From: Pholiota molesta
Lineage: Eukaryota > Basidiomycota > Agaricomycetes > Agaricales > Strophariaceae
DNA length: 64,000 nt
Assembly (NCBI GenBank): GCA_014925825.1
Contig: JACGCK010000134.1
Coordinates: 59,795 to 123,794, forward strand
Direction of reading: 5' to 3'
Shown: positions 59,569 to 64,000 of the stretch, one piece after another
How positions within the stretch are numbered: the stretch's first letter is position 1
How the letters are laid out: every line of letters starts with the position of its first letter
Notes under the pieces: generated by a model
The model's database searches: none
Seen by the model: only the letters and a program-made list of their open reading frames with translations
What the model was told of the DNA's origin: nothing
Program-made: the position numbers and the translations under genes

Positions 59569-60424
59569 AGTGTTCGAAGAACCAGGTTTGGTTAGACTCT
59601 AGAGGTGTAGTTTATGGGGAGACCAAAACCATGTTCAAGAAACGTCCGCCAAGGGGTCGAGAGCGTTGGTGTCGATGGCGGCTGAGTCCAAGGTTGGATT
59701 TCGCTGTGATGGCCCGTTGCACAAAAAGATCCCAGGAACTTTTCGGACCCTTTCACACTATTCTAAAAATGGAAACGCCTCTCGTGAAAGCTCGTGAAAG
59801 GCTGTGAAAGGCAACAGAAAATGCGGGGAAAACTCGAATGAAGGCGACATTCATTTACGAAGTAAAACAGAAAGTGAGTGAACGCACATAATTTCTTGTA
59901 GGTACAGTTGTGGAAATTATTCAAAAGCGGAACCGAAACGCGTGAACTAATTATAAGAACTTCAAGACAATTTGTTCGTAAAGACGCCGGCTTTCATACG
60001 ACACGTCTTCATCACCTCCATTGTCACTCATAGTCCTTGAGTACTGGAGTAGCCAGCAGCGTTTGCCAGTTCTTGAAACTATTTCGATTCTCACCTTGTC
60101 CTCTTTCCCTAATCCCGATTGTTCATTCATACTTCAAGCTTCAAGCAAGGCTTGAAGCACCCTATAAGGTTTGTTTGTTCTACAATTTTGTCTGAAAGTA
60201 TATATGAGCCTTCTAACGCATTTGAGCAGCATTTGAGTATCGAGTACAACGTCTCTAAGATGGTGAACCATGTTGTCGGCCTCCTTCTCAGCTGGAAGCA
60301 AATGCGTGATTTTGGCACATTTGTCGCCGGAAAACCCTTGGGCAGCACCATTGAGGCCTTTCCCTATTGTACCGAGGAAGTCGAAAAGTTCCACCATCGC
60401 TTCATAGGCATCGACTACCCAAAG
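59328..60424. repeat. Segmental duplication of 46056 to about 47170
   Basis: Covers the 5' end of the coiled-coil gene, the shared promoter region and the start of a small-family gene. Differences are small: for example the CTTGAAG cluster is one unit shorter (no TTGGCTTGAAG), TATATATAAGG is shortened to TATAAGG, and AGGCTGTGAAAGG is gained near 59799. Homology weakens inside the small gene, where copies 1 and 4 differ as much as other copies do, so the true right border lies near the ATG (60260). Confidence 0.85.
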
Positions 60425-61701
60425 GTATGACATGATTCATGGGCAAAAATTATAACGCCTGTTAAATGCTGTTAAATGCCAGGAAGCTGTTACATGGTGG
60501 GTTACTTTTGGGTTACTCAAGCAGGGTTGGGTTGCATGGTTGGGTTGCATGTAGAATTCGGATTTACGGTCCGACTGTGATCCGGCTGATCTGTCCCATA
60601 TTTGGGAATATCTCGAGATGCCGCTGCTGCCGTTGTTCGGAAAGTTCCCGGCCTCCTCCGTGCTCACTGTTTCGATAGCAAGTACGCGTTTTTTGCTCCG
60701 TTTCTGCTTATTTTCTTACTTTTATAAATTTACATGATATATAATATATTCAATAGGCGTAAAATGCTCTAGAAGCATCCTAATATATGTAAAATGTTCA
60801 TTTTGAAACCTCTCTTATGAATATATTTAATGCTTTGGGGTACTATCCATGGCCACTGCAGCTTCATGTAAATATCTTCAAGGTATTTTAATATCTGTAT
60901 ACTAAATTTAATGTTTGAATAGTTGAATATACAGGCATGGAGGGCTGATGGGAAGGGGGAGAGGAGGAACACATGTCTGTCTATATCCAAAGAGATCCCA
61001 AGCATATGATTTTCAAGCTTTATCCTACAAACCAATGTTAAGAGAAGGACACAATAATAGGAACTTCTATGAATGATGTCTGTGTCAGGGAATAAATGTC
61101 AAGGAGAATGTCATTTTATACTATTCTTTCTGCACATTTGAAGACATTCTAATTTCCACCTGCCATACTATATGTATTCACTGAGCACTCCACTGGAAGG
61201 ACACTTTTGGTTATATATTTTGTAAATTTATGAAAGCAAAAAAAAAAAAAAAAACAGGAACGGAGCAAAAACGCGTACTTGCTATCGAAACAGTGAGCAC
61301 AGAGGAGGCTAGGAACTGTCCGAACAACGGCAGCAGCGGCATCTCGAGATATTCCCAAATATGGGACAGATCAGCCGGATCACTGTCGGACCGTAAATCC
61401 AAATTCTACATGCAACCCGACCACGCAACCCAACCCTGCTTAAGTAACCTAAAAGTAATCTACCATGCAACAGCTTACAGGCGTTCGAATATTTGCCGAT
61501 AAATAATGTCATACAAAGGGTTCGAAGAAATGCAAGCTCATGTTGGTTTTATTCGAACACAGTTCAGAGAAGAAGTTCAACGTGAAGAAGGCAAAGAAAT
61601 CACATCACACAATGACGGCGAGGGATTGGTTGAAGGCGCGTGGTGTTCCGGACACGGAGAAGCTCAAGTTCGTGGACACCGAAGATACCTTCGTTGGATG
61701 A
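60260..61701 (+). pseudogene. Small-family copy 4, interrupted by a 1.09-kb element
   Basis: First part 60260-60424 (MVNHVVGLLLSWKQMRDFGT, FVAGKPLGS, YCTEEVEKFHHRFIGIDYPK); second part resumes in frame at 61519 with GSKKCKLMLVLFEHSSEKKF and runs to TGA at 61699-61701 (FVDTEDTFVG). Without the insertion and one copy of its 4-bp target repeat the frame is complete, so the gene was whole until the insertion. As it stands translation stops at TGA 60428-60430, three codons after the element begins. Confidence 0.88.
60425..61514. mobile_element. Element with ~280-bp terminal inverted repeats, 4-bp target duplication
   Basis: Starts GTATGACATGATTCATGGGC and ends in the inverted counterpart (complement GTATGACATTATTTATCGGC). 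It is flanked by AAAG on each side (60421-60424 and 61515-61518); the other copies have one AAAG at this site. The inverted arms run to about 60710 and from about 61232, then an AT-rich centre of ~520 bp without a credible ORF. No transposase is present, so it is non-autonomous. The superfamily is not clear; a 4-bp duplication with such long arms does not point to hAT, Tc1/mariner or PiggyBac. Confidence 0.85.
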
Positions 61702-61977
61702 CTAGTTTATTGAAGATTAGCTTGTAGAGTACACTGCTGATGGACTTCTTCTCAGTCCGTACTTGTAGATATAGTTGTGGACAAAGAACGGAATGAGCCC
61801 GGAGACATCACAATCAATTGCTATCATTGAACCAGTTTTACTTGAAATAGACAGACTATCAATGGAGAGGTCATCATAGTACATAGTGGCCAGATGTGAT
61901 GAATAGCTTCTGCGAATTACAGATGCCGTCCTCCCAGATTCATACCACACTACCGTTGGAAGCCATTGTCCGACGAG

Positions 61978-62095
61978 AGCGCATCAAGCCTGACAACATC
62001 CTCGACGTGCGCGAACTTTCATTTGGCGAGTGGCCGTGAGTGGAAACAGAAGGGCTAAACATGGTAGATTCACTGACCGCCGTTGAACGTTGAGA
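61978..62095 (-). pseudogene. Degraded internal fragment of the coiled-coil gene
   Basis: About 110 bp matching 44747-44850 of the coiled-coil gene. The longest exact block by eye is GACGTGCGCGAACTTTCATT and the bases directly after it (to GGCGAG, followed by T). It is diverged elsewhere and is a second, separate piece of the same gene within the small-gene array. Confidence 0.75.
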
Positions 62096-62337
62096 TTTGG
62101 ATATGATTAAGTCTGTTAACAGTTAACCACGACATGCACTAGCACCCTCACCCCAACGCCATCGATATCTCTCCCTCGGAACGTTCATCTCTTCATCTTT
62201 CCCATTCGTTGATTGACATATCAATCTTCCCAGCTTCAAACACTATATACGGTATGTTGTCCTGCATTGTCTGAAAGTATATGAACATCCTAAAGCATTC
62301 GAACAGCATTTTAGCACTGAGAACAACATATCATAAG

Positions 62338-62660
62338 ATGGTGAACCATGTTGTCGGCCTGCTTCTCAGTACCAAGCAAATGGTCGAACTCGGCACTTAC
62401 GTTGCTGGAAAACCCTTGGATGACGACGAGAATGCCTTCAGCTATTGTCGCCGGGAAGTCAGAAGATTCCAGCATCGCTTCATAGCCCTCGACTACCCAA
62501 AGGGTTCGCAGAAACCCAAGCTGATGTTAGTCTTATGGGACCACGACTCGGAGACTGAGTTTGATCTGCAGAAGCCAAGAGGTCCAAACTGACAATGACG
62601 GCGAGGGATTGGCTGAAGAATCGTGGCGTTTCGACACGGAGAACTCAGTTTGTGGACACC
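62338..62660 (+). pseudogene. Small-family copy 5, with several single-base losses
   Basis: Starts in the same context and follows copy 1 closely (MVNHVVGLLLSTKQMVELGT, YVAGKPLDDDENAF, LMLVLWDHDSETEFDL). After CAGAAG one G is missing compared with copies 1 and 2 (AAGGCCAAG versus AAGCCAAG), and the frame ends at 62592. Further one-base losses occur at TTTCGACACG and AACTCAG, after which the family's end FVDTEDTW can still be recognised. TATA box CACTATATACGG lies at 62241-62252. Confidence 0.82.
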
Positions 62661-63101
62661 GAAGATACCTGGATTCGAACAGACTGTTCTACGCGGGGGG
62701 GCCTACCAGCCCCGGTCTAGCTCGTAAGGTACACTACTGATAGACTTCTCAACATAGTTCTACGTACTTGTAGATACAGTGGTCGCGAAGAAAGAATGTA
62801 ATGCATGCGGCATATGATAGGGAGGTCAGAATTACAAGCTCAGGCCGAGCTTCTGAGGCGTGCTAGAAATCGGCTGCTAACGTCATGATGCAAGTTGAAC
62901 CAAAAAGCACAACGTCCTCGGTTCCAAAGTCGTTTCAACCACACGCCAGTAGCACGTCACCTGAACGCAATCGATATCTCTCCTTGTGAAGGTTCATTTC
63001 GTCATATTTCCCATCTGTTGACTCAGATATCAAACAGTCGTATACGCGTGCGGTGCAGGTCAAAGCTCTACCCAATTTTCACCTAGCCACATCTCTTGAA
63101 G
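62661..63101. other. 3' region of copy 5 and convergent spacer
   Basis: Contains the family's common 3' sequence (CGTAAGGTACACTACTGATAG, GCGTGCTAGAAATCGGCTGC) and then nothing recognised up to the TFC4 stop. Confidence 0.6.
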
Positions 63102-64000
63102 TTAAATGGAAAGCCAACGTCGATACAAGGCATCCGCAAGAGAGGTGGCGCCAGTAAACACGAGGATGAGAGAAAGGTTATATGCAGCTTCGCGCGCAAA
63201 CCAATCGTCCTACAGATCGCAGGCGAAAGAGAGTGGTGTTAGTCGACATAGGAGGCGAATGCGCAGTAGGAGACGTACCCCTACACTAGCCGCCATTTCC
63301 AGAACACGCTCGTAGTGCTTCACCGCATGAGAATATAGCCCTACATCCCCAAGTCGATTAGCAAGAATGAAACTGACGCCTCAAATATGCGCACACACCA
63401 AGCTGATGGAACATCCTTCCAAAATTGAACTCAACCTCTCGCATACCGCGGTCATGCACACCCCGCAGCTTCCGGTATTTTGACAAAAAGCCATACCCTA
63501 TCAAAACATCGTTAGTCAAGAAGAAATCAATTAATGAGCAGAAGACAAACCTGTACGACAAGATGATGTCGATTATCCGACTGGCGCTGCATGGCCCTTC
63601 CCACAGAAGCAATCGCCAGACATAAACAGATCATAGGATCGTCTGGGTAATAATCATATGCATGAAGCAAGTAGACTTTTGAGAAAAAAAACAGATATCA
63701 GCCCCTGAGGTGAAAAACAATTAACATAACATACAAATGGCGCTTGATAGCTCTTGCAGCAATGCAGATCTGCCCATAGATTGTGATAATCACCGGATTC
63801 TCCTTCGTCGGAAGCTCAACAAAACCCGATTTGTCACCGCCAGCCGCAGCAGTAGGAGTAGCAGCAGAAAGAACCGAGCTCGCATCGCCATCCTGAACGG
63901 TGGTGCGCTCGATATCGTCGCCATCCTCATCTTCCGCCTCGGCCATCTTACTTTGGCTCGTAGGCGCGTAGCGCTTGTTCAAGTTATTCCACTTGAGGTT
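63102..64000 (-). CDS. TFC4: TFIIIC subunit Tfc4 (TPR protein), 3' part only
   Basis: TPR subunit of the RNA polymerase III factor TFIIIC, which recruits TFIIIB to tRNA and 5S genes. Exons (minus) 63735-64000, 63551-63675, 63399-63497, 63279-63340 and 63102-63209; the 5' part lies beyond the window. Visible blocks: NLKWNNLNKRYAPTSQ, an acidic linker, NPVIITIYGQICIAAR, YLLHAYDYYPDDPMICLCLA, IASVGRAMQRQSDNRHHLVV, FLSKYRKLRGVHDRG, EVEFNFGRMFHQLG, LYSHAVKHYERVLEM and the typical C-terminus LADALYRRWLSI. The frame needs one base more in two A-runs near 63743-63755 and in the T-run near 63486; all three look like missing homopolymer bases. Confidence 0.9.

Overview
This window looks like chromosomal DNA of an agaricomycete (mushroom-forming) basidiomycete. 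The reasons are intron-dense genes with introns of about 45-65 bp, a STE12 factor with both the STE domain and two C2H2 fingers, a DUF6534 membrane protein, a basidiomycete-style WOPR regulator, and a Ty3/gypsy element with a chromodomain-like tail. All gene models below were built by hand from splice signals and reading phase; no search was run.

Layout. 1-13.6 kb holds the end of a Ste7-type MAP kinase kinase and the complete STE12 gene, two steps of the mating/filamentation MAPK cascade, separated by about 7.5 kb without a recognisable gene. 14.2-24.4 kb holds an acyltransferase-3 membrane protein, a DUF952 protein, a DUF6534 membrane protein (minus), a secreted protein of unknown function and a Ser/Thr-rich single-pass membrane protein (minus). 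25.6-41.8 kb holds a hydrophilic protein, a Gti1/Pac2 (WOPR) regulator, DML1/misato, a 16-exon gene made largely of tandemly duplicated exons (35.6-39.5 kb, minus), and a short-chain dehydrogenase. 42.4-46.3 kb is a large Ser-rich coiled-coil protein (minus).

47-62.7 kb is an accessory region. It holds five copies of an unrecognised small gene whose products begin MVNHVVGLLL (or MVNHVAGLLL). Three kinds of transposable element have landed in or beside these copies: a 1.39-kb hAT-like element with an 8-bp target duplication, a 9.1-kb Ty3/gypsy element with near-identical LTRs and a 5-bp target duplication, and a 1.09-kb element with long terminal inverted repeats and a 4-bp target duplication. 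A segmental duplication also carries the first 241 bp of the coiled-coil gene into copy 3. Only copy 2 looks undamaged. The right edge (63.1-64 kb) is the 3' part of the TFIIIC subunit gene TFC4.

Two cross-cutting points. First, the 35.6-39.5 kb gene contains ten tandem exon+intron units of about 250 bp, nearly all internal exons being symmetric phase 1-1, so units can be gained or lost without breaking the frame. Second, several otherwise normal genes (STE12, the coiled-coil gene, TFC4, the retrotransposon ORFs, copy 5) each carry apparent single-base losses, mostly in short homopolymers. This looks more like sequence or assembly error than gene death, and should be checked before calling any of these a pseudogene.
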